DNA of 46,001 nt from Bryobacterales bacterium (GCA_025350625.1 JANXXL010000002.1:1-46001), one strand, 5' to 3'; counted from the stretch's first letter, positions 35,484 to 44,197 are shown. The notes: generated from the sequence alone by a model not told the origin. Program-made: numbers and translations.

Positions 35484-37028
35484 ATGCACTTGCGAAAATT
35501 CACTGGACTCGTACTCGTGGGGCTCGGTCTTACCGCTCCCGCCTTTGCGGCGGCGCGTGCGGCACTTGCTGACGCCGCCGAACAACGCGACCCGGCCGGC
35601 GTCCGCGCGCTCCTCAAGACGGGCGTCGACGTGAACGCCGCCCAAGTCGATGGGACCACCGCGCTCCACTGGGCCACGTATAACGATGACGCGGATACCG
35701 TTGCACTATTGGTGAGGGCGGGCGCGAATGTGAACGTTCGGAACCGCTATGGCGTGCCCCCGCTGGCGCAGGCATGTACCAACGGCAACGCTGCCATCGT
35801 GAAGCTGTTGTTGGACGCAGGAGCCGATGCGAACGCCACCATGAAAGGCGGGGAAACCGTCCTTATGCTGGCTGCGCGCTCCGGAAATGTCGAGGCGGTG
35901 AAGGCGCTTCTCGCGCGTGACGCCAGCACTAAGACCCGCGAACGGCTGGGCCAGACGGCCTTGATGTGGGCGGCGGCCGAGGGACACACCGCCATTGTCC
36001 GCGCGTTGCTCGATGCGGGAGCCGACATCAATGCCAAAACCGAATCCGGGTTTACCCCTTTCTTCTTTGCCGTGCGTGAGGGCCACCTCGAAGTGGTGCG
36101 CGCGTTTCTCGCCGCAGGTGTCGATGTGAATGCGATGATGCAGCGTTCCGATAAAGCCCCCAATAGAGAAGCCAGAATCGGGAGCGCCAGCGCGGCCATG
36201 AGCCCCTTGCTGCTAGCGGTGCAGAACGGCCACTTCGAGCTTGCGATTGCGCTGGTCGACGCGGGCGCCGATCCGAATGACGTGCGGACAGGATTCACTC
36301 CGCTCCACATGATTCCGGGCGTGCGAAAACCGGATTCGAGCGATGGCAGCGATCCCGCAGTGCCCACCGGGTCTGGCCGCCTCTCGAGCGCCGATTTCGT
36401 GCGTGAAATCGTGAAGCGCGGCGCGAACGTCAATTTCCGTCTGCCCAAAGGCACGCGGAAGTATCCTAGCACCTCCTCGCTGGTCGCGACAGAGGGGGCG
36501 ACGCCGTTTCTGTTTGCCGCCGACCGCTCCGACGTTCCGTTAATGCGCCTGCTGCTGGAACTGGGCGCTGATCCCAAGCTGCCGAACTTCAATAACACCA
36601 CACCGCTGCTGGCGGCAGCCGGCGTGGGCACGGCAGAGCCGCTCGAAGAGGCGGGCGAGGAAAATGAAGCGCTGGAAGCTGTGAAGATGCTGCTCGACCT
36701 CGGCGCCGACATCAACGCGGTCGATGACAACGGCGATACCGCTATGCACGGAGCCGCGTATAACGGTTACCCGCAGGTCGTGAAGCTGCTGGCTGATCGC
36801 GGAGCGGATCCGAAAGTCTGGAAGCAGCCCAACAAATTTGGCCGGACGCCGCTATTCATTGCGGAGGGTTACACCGGCCGCCTCCCGCGTCCCGATGCGC
36901 CGACGATCGCAGCCATCACCAAGGTGATGCTTGCAGCGGGCCTTTCAACCGAAGGCGAACGGCCGAAGATGGTGGATGCCTACCAGAAGGCTGAAGATCC
37001 CGCCAAGACCCCCGACCCGGCGAAGTAA
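35484..37028 (+). CDS. Secreted ankyrin-repeat protein
   Basis: 514 residues from ATG 35484 (GAGGAG at 35474-35479). A signal peptide (about 1-22) is followed by about ten ankyrin repeats of roughly 33 residues. Clear units begin at DGTTALHWATYNDDADTVAL, YGVPPLAQACTNGNAAIVKL, GGETVLMLAARSGNVEAVKA, LGQTALMWAAAEGHTAIVRA and SGFTPFFFAVREGHLEVVRA, with later ones interrupted by longer loops (about 225-330). It ends in a charged tail. Ankyrin arrays bind proteins. It sits third in the DUF1592-DUF1552 unit, an arrangement recurrent in Acidobacteriota, so it may scaffold these secreted proteins; that is inference. Confidence 0.93.
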   Translation: MHLRKFTGLVLVGLGLTAPAFAAARAALADAAEQRDPAGVRALLKTGVDVNAAQVDGTTALHWATYNDDADTVALLVRAGANVNVRNRYGVPPLAQACTNGNAAIVKLLLDAGADANATMKGGETVLMLAARSGNVEAVKALLARDASTKTRERLGQTALMWAAAEGHTAIVRALLDAGADINAKTESGFTPFFFAVREGHLEVVRAFLAAGVDVNAMMQRSDKAPNREARIGSASAAMSPLLLAVQNGHFELAIALVDAGADPNDVRTGFTPLHMIPGVRKPDSSDGSDPAVPTGSGRLSSADFVREIVKRGANVNFRLPKGTRKYPSTSSLVATEGATPFLFAADRSDVPLMRLLLELGADPKLPNFNNTTPLLAAAGVGTAEPLEEAGEENEALEAVKMLLDLGADINAVDDNGDTAMHGAAYNGYPQVVKLLADRGADPKVWKQPNKFGRTPLFIAEGYTGRLPRPDAPTIAAITKVMLAAGLSTEGERPKMVDAYQKAEDPAKTPDPAK

Positions 37029-37113
37029 ACGCAGACGCCGGTCCATTCACCGGGCAAATTCAGCCCGTATCGCGAACCAGGTTGCGGAATGGTCACCGAA
37101 TCGATTTATTTGT

Positions 37114-38235
37114 TTATTGACGTCCCACAATCTTAAACTTCTGTATCCGCTCGCCTCCGCCCACCTCGCCGACATAGAAGTTTCCCTTGGAGTCGATTGC
37201 AGTGTGGTGAAGATGGGTAAATTCACCCACCTGGTGACCGGCCCGGCCAAAGTTAGACACAATCCGCCCAGTGGCGCGATCGAGTATCTCCACTTGCTCG
37301 TCGTCTTCGTTGCTGACGAACATGAGCTTTTGCTCCGGATCGCGGGAAAAGCTTATAGACACAGCCGTGCCCCACGCACCAGGTGTATGTCCAGGCCCGG
37401 TGGTATATTGGCTTCGCGGCTGAAATGGTATTGGGATGTTTTTCTTAAAGTTGCCCATCCGATCGAACACCTGGAGCCGGTGAGCCCGCCGGTCGCAGGT
37501 GTACACGTTGCCATCGATGTCGACCGCCACACAAACCACTAACTGCGTCCACGCGTCGCCGGTTTCGTTTTCCGCACGCTGCGGCTCCCACTGGCGCAGG
37601 AACTTCCCCGTAGGATCAAACACTGCCACGCGGTGGTTGCCACCGGGAATTTCGCCATCGGAAATGTACACGTCACCGTTTTTCGGATCGAAGGCAATAC
37701 CCGAGGGGTGAAAGAAAGCCGTATGGCTCGAATTCAAAGCTGTCCCTTTTATGGTGCCGTCCGATGAATCGAAGACGCCCCTCTTACCAATTTGCAGCAG
37801 GAGTTTCCCGTCGTGCGAATATTTCTGTACGATGCCGTCCCCCGCGTAGGTCAACCACATATTATTCTCGCGGTCGAACTTGCAGCTGTGGAATGACCCC
37901 AGTCCAAGAACGTTCGGATCACCCCACGAATTAAGGACATTGCCCGCCGGATCAAACTCGATTACCGGCGGCGCCTGCTGCCCGGCGTCCAATTCGTTGT
38001 CCGTCAAATTGCGCCGGTTAAGGACGAACACATGGTCTTGGTCATCCACGCATATCCCGCCGATCATTCCGGTTACCCATCTGTCCGGCAGGGATTTAGG
38101 CCAAGAAGGATCTACCTCGTACTTAGGCACGTTCGCCTGTGCATCTAATCTCTGCGGAACGACGATCGCAAGCGCCAATGCCAGCCCTGTGCCCATCGCA
38201 GTAATCATAAGGAGACCGTTTGTTTTTCGGTTCAT
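37114..38235 (-). CDS. Exported NHL-repeat beta-propeller protein
   Basis: 373 residues from ATG 38235. A signal peptide (about 5-32) precedes a six-bladed NHL propeller: each blade shows a GI.(V/F)D..(G/N)..(Y/F)V.D pattern, e.g. GICVDDQDHVFVLN, GIAFDPKNGDVYISD, CVAVDIDGNVYTCD and TAIDSKGNFYVGEV. Similar proteins in this group are annotated as peptidylglycine alpha-amidating-monooxygenase-like or streptogramin-lyase-like, but no catalytic residues can be assigned here. It is convergent with the ankyrin gene and divergent from the sulfite dehydrogenase. The first codon of a longer frame (38250) overlaps the -10 box and is rejected. Confidence 0.9.
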   Translation of the reverse strand: MNRKTNGLLMITAMGTGLALALAIVVPQRLDAQANVPKYEVDPSWPKSLPDRWVTGMIGGICVDDQDHVFVLNRRNLTDNELDAGQQAPPVIEFDPAGNVLNSWGDPNVLGLGSFHSCKFDRENNMWLTYAGDGIVQKYSHDGKLLLQIGKRGVFDSSDGTIKGTALNSSHTAFFHPSGIAFDPKNGDVYISDGEIPGGNHRVAVFDPTGKFLRQWEPQRAENETGDAWTQLVVCVAVDIDGNVYTCDRRAHRLQVFDRMGNFKKNIPIPFQPRSQYTTGPGHTPGAWGTAVSISFSRDPEQKLMFVSNEDDEQVEILDRATGRIVSNFGRAGHQVGEFTHLHHTAIDSKGNFYVGEVGGGERIQKFKIVGRQ

Positions 38236-38249
38236 AGTGCGCACAGCCA

Positions 38250-38255
38250 ATTATA
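38250..38255 (-). promoter_or_regulatory. Consensus -10 box of the NHL gene
   Basis: On the minus strand this is a perfect TATAAT. Counting from it, transcription would begin near 38243, about eight nt before ATG 38235, which has no ribosome site. This fits a nearly leaderless mRNA. No good -35 hexamer is at the usual distance. Confidence 0.45.
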
Positions 38256-38287
38256 CTCGCGGGAACGCGTACCTGCCGCTCCTCCAG

Positions 38288-38324
38288 GAATGCCGCCCCT
38301 TCAGGCATTCGCCCAGATCGGGCG
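38288..38324. other. Two adjacent hairpins in the NHL/sulfite dehydrogenase gap
   Basis: GAATGCC (38288-38294) pairs with GGCATTC (38304-38310) around a nine-nt loop. Directly following, GCCC and GGGC arms around AGATC-type sequence form a smaller stem (to about 38324). They are in a divergent promoter region, so they may be regulatory sites more than terminators. Confidence 0.35.
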
Positions 38325-38474
38325 GGCCACAGGGAGCGCTATTTTTGGGTTTCTGCCGTTTTATTTTTCACCCCACTGCCGGCTGTATCCTGACACCCCA
38401 GGCTTGCCAGGTTGGGTGTACACTTGAAAGCAACGGAAAATTCCGGACTATCTGATCTTCGGAAGGAGAGACTC

Positions 38475-39710
38475 ATGAATTCGAAAAAACCTAATCGCAG
38501 GGGATTTCTAAAAGGCGGCGCAGCGATAGCGGGTGTGGCTGCAGGAGCGGCACAATCCGCGCACGGTCAGGCCCCGGCGATTGCAGCGTATTCCAAGAAG
38601 GAACTGATCGGCTACGGTGAGCGGTCCCATTTTGTCACCTCTCTGCGCGAGTCCGCGCCCGGGAGACCTTCGCCAGATGCATTTGGACTGGTGTTCCACG
38701 TCGCCACTCCGCTGCAGGACCAGACTGGATTTATTACGCCAAGCTCGCTGCACTATACGGCTACCCACCGCGGCGCATTCGTCCCCGATATCGATCCCAA
38801 AGAGCATCGCTTAATGATCCACGGCATGGTGGACCGCCCGGTGGTTTTCACCATGGATGACTTGAAGCGTTTCCCGTCGGTGACCCGCTTCCATTTCATC
38901 GAATGCGCTGGAAATAATGCGAGAGCGTCGCATAAGACGGTGCAACAGTCGCATGGGCTGACCAGCACCGCAGCCTGGACCGGAGTTCCACTCTCCACGC
39001 TATTGAAGGAAGCCGGCGTGCAAAATGGGGCGGTTTGGATTGTCGCCGAGGGCGCGGAAGAAGTGAAAGGCGCGTCCAGCATCCCGATGACAAAGGCCAT
39101 GGATGACTGCCTGGTTTGCTACGGCATGAATGGCGAACCGGTGCGTCCCCAGCAGGGTTTCCCGCTGCGGCTGATGGTTCCCGGCTATGAAGGCATTTTT
39201 CAGGTTAAGTATCTGCGGCGGATCAAGGTCGTCGACCGCTATTACTGGACCTATAATGACTACGGCCACCGCAAGACGGACCCGAAAGAGGTTGCCCTGG
39301 GCAACCAGGTCGGGCCAAAATCGGTCATTACTTTCCCCTCCGGCGGCCAGAAGCTAACCGCCCCCGGAATGTACGAAATAACGGGTTTGGCTTGGTCCGG
39401 CGCGGGCGCGATTCGCGGCGTGGAAGTTTCGACTGACGGCGGTAATAGCTGGAAGGCCGCCGTAGTCAAAGGAACTCCCTACAAGATGGCGCACACCGAG
39501 TTCGGCTACGCGTGGAACTGGGACGGGAAAGAGTGTGAGCTGATGTCGCGCTGTACCGATGAATTTGGAACTGTCCAACCCACGCGCGCCCAGATCGCCA
39601 AGTACTGGAACGAGCCTCTCACCAAAGAGTTCCGGGTCAAGGGCAATAATAACTCGGTTCACCCCTGGAAGATCGCGAGTGACGGGAGCGTGACGAATGG
39701 CCTCGCATAA
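38475..39710 (+). CDS. SoxC-like sulfite dehydrogenase, molybdenum subunit
   Basis: 411 residues from ATG 38475 (AAGGAGAG just upstream). A Tat leader (RRGFLKGGAAIAGVAAGAA, about 8-26) predicts export with the molybdenum cofactor inserted. The sulfite-oxidase fold domain has FHFIECAGNNARA, with C144 the expected Mo ligand, and a C-terminal Mo-co dimerisation domain (about 295-400; AWSGAGAIRGVEVSTDGG). It oxidises sulfite or protein-bound sulfur species and passes electrons to a c-type cytochrome. The partner cytochrome gene overlaps its end by 14 nt. No soxXYZAB genes are present, so a stand-alone sulfite oxidase is more likely than a full Sox system. Symbol withheld because SoxC and SorA-type enzymes are close. 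Confidence 0.9.
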   Translation: MNSKKPNRRGFLKGGAAIAGVAAGAAQSAHGQAPAIAAYSKKELIGYGERSHFVTSLRESAPGRPSPDAFGLVFHVATPLQDQTGFITPSSLHYTATHRGAFVPDIDPKEHRLMIHGMVDRPVVFTMDDLKRFPSVTRFHFIECAGNNARASHKTVQQSHGLTSTAAWTGVPLSTLLKEAGVQNGAVWIVAEGAEEVKGASSIPMTKAMDDCLVCYGMNGEPVRPQQGFPLRLMVPGYEGIFQVKYLRRIKVVDRYYWTYNDYGHRKTDPKEVALGNQVGPKSVITFPSGGQKLTAPGMYEITGLAWSGAGAIRGVEVSTDGGNSWKAAVVKGTPYKMAHTEFGYAWNWDGKECELMSRCTDEFGTVQPTRAQIAKYWNEPLTKEFRVKGNNNSVHPWKIASDGSVTNGLA

Positions 39711-40305
39711 GCTGTTATTTGCGGTATTGATCCTGGGTGTTTCCGCGTGGGCTCAAGGAACTGCCTATAAGGTGGGCAGGCCTCCCACGGCGGAAGAAAT
39801 AAAGGCTCAGGATATCGCGATCAATCCGGTCACCGGCAAGGAACTCCCGCCGGGACACGGCACCGCCGCGGAGGGCGCGAAGCTCTTTGTCTCCAAGGCT
39901 TGTGCGGCCTGCCATGGGGCCAATGGATATGGGGGGCGCGCTCCCACGCTGATCGTTCCTAAGGGGTACCCGACCAAGACCGGCAAGGGGCCGGAACCGA
40001 TGCCGAACCTTAAGCCGGGCATGGAGATGGGAATCGAGTCGCCAGGACTCATGGCAGTTCACTCGCCCTACGCCCCGGTGCTGTGGGACTTCATCAACCG
40101 TGGCATGCCTCTCAACAAGGAAGGTTCTCTGACTCCCGACGAGGTATACTCCATCACCGCGTTTCTTCTATGGAAAGGCGACGTGATCAAGGAAGACGAA
40201 GTCATGGACCAGAATACCCTCCCGAAAGTCAAGATGCCGCATCTTGATTTGGCGACGGAGCCGGCGATCTGGAAGAAGGGTCCAAGGCTTGCGAATTACC
40301 CATAG
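39697..40305 (+). CDS. Cytochrome c subunit of the sulfite dehydrogenase (SoxD-like)
   Basis: 202 residues with a signal peptide (HKLLFAVLILGVSAWAQG) and one heme motif CAACH (69-73). NRGMPL (about 134-139) supplies a probable Met ligand (M137), followed by TPDEVYSITAFLLW, the last helix of the class I cytochrome fold. The tail DQNTLPKVKMP is typical of the sulfite dehydrogenase cytochrome group. Its start lies within the SoxC-like gene (14-nt overlap), so the two are translationally coupled and most likely form one periplasmic enzyme complex. Confidence 0.9.
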   Translation: MASHKLLFAVLILGVSAWAQGTAYKVGRPPTAEEIKAQDIAINPVTGKELPPGHGTAAEGAKLFVSKACAACHGANGYGGRAPTLIVPKGYPTKTGKGPEPMPNLKPGMEMGIESPGLMAVHSPYAPVLWDFINRGMPLNKEGSLTPDEVYSITAFLLWKGDVIKEDEVMDQNTLPKVKMPHLDLATEPAIWKKGPRLANYP

Positions 40306-40395
40306 ACTTTAGTCGTTCGCGAGAGCGCCAAGGAAGCTCGCTGGGCGTTTCGCCACGCATACAGGATCCTCGCGGCTGTTAAAAGGAAGCCCAGC

Positions 40396-40986
40396 TTACT
40401 TTGAAACAATGACTGCGAGTATGGTGTCCTTGGGGATCACAAGCGGTCCGGCTTGGCGTATAAGCTTTGGTTGACTAAGGAAGATCACTTGCAAGGTGAA
40501 GCCGTTCATGCTCCAAAAGTATCTAGTCTGCTGAGGGTTGATGACGGGCGTGTCCGGATTCGTGCCTTCGGCTAGCGGTTCGTCGTCAATCTTCGTGGGA
40601 CGGCCCAATTTTTGGAGGACGGTCTTTTTGACATCGTGCAGCGTCACATCCTTGACGATACGTCCGGAGTAGGCAACGAAGTTCGGGTAGTCGGTGTCGG
40701 GGAAGGTCCTTATTTCAGTCAGCTTGCCGCCGGTGAAAGTCCCCACAATGCCTGCGGAATCATACCATTGCTCGACACTCATGGGATCGACACTCATGTT
40801 CGACATGCCCTTGTGACCCGCGTGCTCGTCGTATTCCGGCACCACCGTCTCCGACGGCTCCCCTAAAATCTTCTGGACTTCGGCGGTAGTCGCCCCGAGG
40901 CGGACCGGTAAGCCGTACGGCGACTGTGCGCGCACGAAACTGGATAATAGCAGTGCGAGCGCGATTCCTAACAGGCGGGTACTCAT
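40396..40986 (-). CDS. Exported protein with two BamE/SmpA-like segments
   Basis: 196 residues with a signal peptide (STRLLGIALALLLSSFVRA). Two parts share one pattern: a helix ending in a LG.P turn, then strands. The first is TTAEVQKILGEPSE (about 33-46) followed by VEQWYDSAGIVGTFTGGKLTEI; the second LHDVKKTVLQKLGRPTKI (about 116-133) followed by RYFWSMNGFTLQVIFL. This layout recalls BamE/SmpA domains, but the match is weak and comes from pattern only. The gene converges with the sulfite dehydrogenase pair. Function unknown. Confidence 0.7.
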   Translation of the reverse strand: MSTRLLGIALALLLSSFVRAQSPYGLPVRLGATTAEVQKILGEPSETVVPEYDEHAGHKGMSNMSVDPMSVEQWYDSAGIVGTFTGGKLTEIRTFPDTDYPNFVAYSGRIVKDVTLHDVKKTVLQKLGRPTKIDDEPLAEGTNPDTPVINPQQTRYFWSMNGFTLQVIFLSQPKLIRQAGPLVIPKDTILAVIVSK

Positions 40987-41555
40987 GTCGCTATCCCATA
41001 CTATCCAATTCGTTCGCTTTACGGCAGGCTCTGGTTAACTTTTTGGGCCATTACTAAACGTCGGGCGTCTCGTCATCCCCTCTGGGAATCGCCACAACGT
41101 GCCCGGCGCGAAATCCTGATCGCATGGTAGCCGTCGATCGGATTGTCCTGGGTAAATACCCAGAGTTAGAAGTAGCGGCGGTAACAAATGAGCGAGTCCG
41201 CTTCCGCAATGTCGTCGATGGCGGTTCAGCTGAGCGGGCGGCCCTTAAAGAAACGTCTGGACGAGCTGAAATAAACACCGGCGCAGCCGGTCGCCGATCC
41301 CAATAACCTCAGCGCTTCTACATTTTTCCTGCGGAGATCCTCAATCATAAAAAGGATAAAAGGCGTCCTTAACTCTCTTGTCGCGCTGCAACTCATCTTG
41401 AACTAAGACGTTGCCTCCTCCGCTATCGGAGCACAGAGCCGAGGCCAGCTCCTCAGGCGCTCTGGTGGCGTTGAAAGAAAAGTGTCCGGTGCTCGGTCCT
41501 CCACGCGTTGTTTATACGAAGCACCAAACCCAAACCCAATCAAAGGAGAAACACA
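40987..41555. other. Long intergenic region, no convincing gene
   Basis: 569 nt. Two short opposed frames overlap near 41054-41306, but neither has a ribosome site or recognisable sequence. AAAGGAGAA (41542-41550) at the right end serves the SDR gene. TGTCCG (41483-41488) also occurs upstream of the YCII gene. Confidence 0.55.
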
Positions 41556-42395
41556 ATGACACAATCAAGCACGGCTCAAGGATCATCCACAACCAATTCG
41601 TCGATTTTGAAGGGAAAGTATGCCGTCGTATTCGGCGCCGGAGGCTCTGTCGGCGCGGCAGTCGCCAGAGAGTTTGCGGCCGAAGGAGCGGTAGTCTTTC
41701 TGGCCGGCCGGACCGAGTCAAACGTGGAAGCAGTGGCGCAGCAAATCACGAAAGACGGCGGCAGGGCACATGCCCACGTGATTGATGCCTTGGATGACGC
41801 CGCCGTCAACAAGTACATCGACGGCGTGGTGAAACAGGCCGGACGCATCGACGTCGTATTCAATGCCGTTGGACCCCTTGCGTCGGAGTATGGAAACGGA
41901 AAGAACGCCGTGGATCTGCCGATCGAGGAATTCATGGTGCCACTGACGACCGTCGTGAAATCGCACTTCATCACCGCGCGAGCAGCCGCGCGCCACATGG
42001 TGAAACAGCGTTCAGGCGTGATCATCTTCCTGACTGGCAGCCCGGCGCGAGGTCACGTAGAAGGCGCAACCGCCATTGGCAGCGCATTCGGGGCCATCGA
42101 GTCTCTTACGGAGAACCTTGCCGTAGAGGTGGGCTCCGCGGGCGTCAGAGTGGTGTGTCTTCGCACGACCGTTAACATCGACAGCCGGACTATCCAGCAC
42201 ACGATGGACATCCTGGCCTCCAAGATGAATATGACGAAGGATCAGATCATCGGGATGATGGCTAGCCTTAATTTTTTGAAGGTTCCAGCGAACACCTCCG
42301 ACACAGCGAAGGCGGCAGCATTTATTGCTTCCGACCGCGCGCGTATGATGACCGGAACGGTTCTAAACTCAACGGCCGGGGCCGCCCTGGATTAG
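41556..42395 (+). CDS. Divergent short-chain dehydrogenase/reductase lacking YxxxK
   Basis: 279 residues from ATG 41556. The cofactor loop is FGAGGSVGAAVA (about 26-37), with R52 after the second strand suggesting NADP(H). NAVG (103-106) replaces NNAG and S162 stands in FLTGS. The catalytic Tyr-x3-Lys is not there: the region reads ATAIGSAFGAIES (171-183), with I174 and F178 at the expected places. It may be a non-catalytic or altered-mechanism SDR. It lies 124 nt before the YCII-ECF pair on the same strand; ECF42 groups often lie beside small enzymes, so it might be a regulated target. Confidence 0.88.
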   Translation: MTQSSTAQGSSTTNSSILKGKYAVVFGAGGSVGAAVAREFAAEGAVVFLAGRTESNVEAVAQQITKDGGRAHAHVIDALDDAAVNKYIDGVVKQAGRIDVVFNAVGPLASEYGNGKNAVDLPIEEFMVPLTTVVKSHFITARAAARHMVKQRSGVIIFLTGSPARGHVEGATAIGSAFGAIESLTENLAVEVGSAGVRVVCLRTTVNIDSRTIQHTMDILASKMNMTKDQIIGMMASLNFLKVPANTSDTAKAAAFIASDRARMMTGTVLNSTAGAALD

Positions 42396-42468
42396 TACTC
42401 AGAACTGCAACCAGGTCACCCGGCGGCTCGCCCTAATGGGTCGCGGGCGAAAACACTTGTCCGCTACC

Positions 42469-42497
42469 TTGCCTGTCAAACTATGTAAGGTTATACA
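42469..42497 (+). promoter_or_regulatory. Candidate promoter of the YCII-ECF operon
   Basis: TTGCCT (42469-42474) and TATACA (42492-42497) are spaced by exactly 17 nt, giving a start near 42504, just before the AAGGAG (42507-42512) ribosome site. Each hexamer matches sigma70 consensus at four of six places. Confidence 0.4.
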
Positions 42498-42519
42498 TTC
42501 CAACTTAAGGAGAAAGACA

Positions 42520-42858
42520 ATGAGTGAATTCACCTATCTGTTCCGCGGCAGGGAAACGTCCCAGTCCCCGGAGCAAATCCAGAAGACGATGGAGAAATGG
42601 GTCGTGTGGTTTAAGGAGCTTGGCGCGAAGGGCCACATCAAGGACCCCGGACACCCACTGGAACATACTGGCAAGGTTGTTAGGGGAAAACAAAAGATCG
42701 TCACCGATGGTCCGTACGCCGAGGCCAAGGATGTCGTGGGCGGTTACATTGTGGTTGAGGCCAAGGATATCGACCACGCGGTGGAACTCTCGAAGGGCTG
42801 TCCGATCTTGGAGGTCGGAGGTTCGGTTGAAGTCCGCGAGATCCAAAAGTTGCGGTAG
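42520..42858 (+). CDS. YCII/DGPF-domain protein
   Basis: 112 residues from ATG 42520 (AAGGAG upstream). It is a single YCII-related domain: FTYLFRG at the start, the hallmark DGPYAEAKDVVGGYIVVEA (about 67-85) and HAVELSKGCPILEVGGSVEVREI shown to its conserved ELSKGCP and GGSVEVR. The His/Asp pair of the fold suggests a pocket, but no reaction is established for this subfamily. The stop is directly followed by the ATG of the ECF sigma factor. Co-occurrence of DGPF proteins with ECF42 sigma factors is well established, which makes the pair a functional unit. Confidence 0.9.
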   Translation: MSEFTYLFRGRETSQSPEQIQKTMEKWVVWFKELGAKGHIKDPGHPLEHTGKVVRGKQKIVTDGPYAEAKDVVGGYIVVEAKDIDHAVELSKGCPILEVGGSVEVREIQKLR

Positions 42859-44118
42859 ATGATGCCCAGCGAGCATCTCTTCCGGCACGAGACGGGGCGC
42901 ATGGTCGCAGTGCTGACCCGAATCTTCGGGGTCCACAACTTCGAGCTGGCGCAGGACGTCGTCCAGGATGCCTTCTGCCGCGCGCTGGAAGTCTGGCCAT
43001 TTCGTGGCGTACCTGAAAACCCTGCGGCATGGCTGATGTCAACAGCGAAGAATCGGGCGCTGGACATTCTCAGGCGCGAGCGCACGGCTCGAACCTACGC
43101 GCCTGAGCTCGGCCGGCTCCTCGAAAGTGAATGGACGCTCACTCCCGTCGTTGAGGAACTGTTTACGCCCAGCGCGATAAAAGACGATCAGCTGCGCATG
43201 ATGTTCTCCTGCTGCCATACCCGGTTGCCCGAGGAGGCGCAGGTCGCTCTGATGCTTCACATATTGAGTGGCTTCAGCGTTGGCGAAATCGCGAGCGCCT
43301 TTGTCAGTACCCGAAGCGCGATTGAAAAACGGATAACGCGTTCGAAAAAGGTGCTGGCGGCGTCAAAGAATCTCTTCGACGTCACGGCTGCCGACGAATT
43401 CAGCAGCCGTCTTCCGTCAGTCCACCGCGCGCTCTACTTGCTTTTCAATGAGGGCTACCATGGCGCTTCTCCCGATTCGCCGGTGCGAGAGGAACTTTGC
43501 CGTGAAGCGATGCGTCTTACCGCGATGCTCCTGGAGGATTCTCCTGGGCGGACCCCGGCGACCCACGCGCTCGCCGCGCTGATGTGTTTTCACGCGGCCC
43601 GCCTGCCGGGCCGCGTGGATCCGTCTGGTAGGTTGAGTTCATTCTTTGATCAGGATCGCTCGCGCTGGGATCAAGCACTCGTCGCTGAAGGGCTCAAGTT
43701 CATGGAGTCATCCGCCACAGGTTCCGTACTTTCGGAATATCATATCGAAGCCGCGATTGCGTCGATTCATGCGCGCGCACAACGCGCGGAAGACACGGAC
43801 TGGAAAACCATCGTGTCGCTCTATGACGCATTGTTGAAGTTACGTCCTTCCCCGGTTGTCGCGCTCAACCGAGCCATCGCGGTCGCCCAGAACGAGGGTC
43901 CGGAGCGCGGGATCGAAGAGATTGCGTCGATTACCGATCGCGATCGCCTCGCCGCGTATCCGTTTTACCCCGCGGCCCTGGGCGAACTTGAGTTTCGCCG
44001 CCAGAGGCACGAGGCCGCGCGCGAGCACTTCCGGGCTGCGTTCGCGCTAGCGCGCAATCCAATGGAGCGCCAATTCCTCGATCTACGCGTTCGCGCTTGC
44101 GAACGGGGCGATACATAG
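42859..44118 (+). CDS. ECF42-type RNA polymerase sigma factor with C-terminal extension
   Basis: 419 residues. Region 2 is at about 10-77 (AQDVVQDAFCRALEVWP, AAWLMSTAKNRALDILRRE) and region 4 at about 110-170 (LPEEAQVALMLHILSGFSVGEIA). A long alpha-helical TPR-like extension (about 180-415) includes LYLLFNEGYHG and VALNRAIAVAQNEGPERGI. This layout, without an anti-sigma factor, is the mark of the ECF42 group, where the C-terminal extension is thought to control activity. It starts the next base after the YCII stop. Known ECF42 factors switch on their DGPF gene and neighbours. The tRNA-like fragment begins 41 nt after it. Confidence 0.93.
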   Translation: MMPSEHLFRHETGRMVAVLTRIFGVHNFELAQDVVQDAFCRALEVWPFRGVPENPAAWLMSTAKNRALDILRRERTARTYAPELGRLLESEWTLTPVVEELFTPSAIKDDQLRMMFSCCHTRLPEEAQVALMLHILSGFSVGEIASAFVSTRSAIEKRITRSKKVLAASKNLFDVTAADEFSSRLPSVHRALYLLFNEGYHGASPDSPVREELCREAMRLTAMLLEDSPGRTPATHALAALMCFHAARLPGRVDPSGRLSSFFDQDRSRWDQALVAEGLKFMESSATGSVLSEYHIEAAIASIHARAQRAEDTDWKTIVSLYDALLKLRPSPVVALNRAIAVAQNEGPERGIEEIASITDRDRLAAYPFYPAALGELEFRRQRHEAAREHFRAAFALARNPMERQFLDLRVRACERGDT

Positions 44119-44159
44119 CGGCAGGTCGGGGACGAGACCCATCCGGAGTTGGAGTCCGT

Positions 44160-44197
44160 TGGAGCGGGAGACCGGGGTCGAACCGGCGACGTCCAGG
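44160..44197 (-). tRNA. 3' fragment of a tRNA-Gly-like gene (possible attachment site)
   Basis: Read on the minus strand, this is the last half of a tRNA: the 3' anticodon strand CCTGG, variable loop ACGTC, a full T-arm (stem GCCGG, loop TTCGACC, stem CCGGT), the acceptor 3' strand CTCCCGC, discriminator T and encoded CCA. GCGGGAG...CTCCCGCTCCA ends are typical of bacterial tRNA-Gly. The loop next to it (44198-44205) is only partly like a tRNA-Gly anticodon loop, and the D-arm and 5' acceptor strand are missing, so it is not a working tRNA. Such displaced 3' ends are made when integrases insert elements in tRNA genes. Confidence 0.75.

Noticed and set aside
41054..41306. Two opposed short frames (60 and 74 residues)
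   Set aside because: No ribosome site, no recognisable motif, and each is the shadow of the other.
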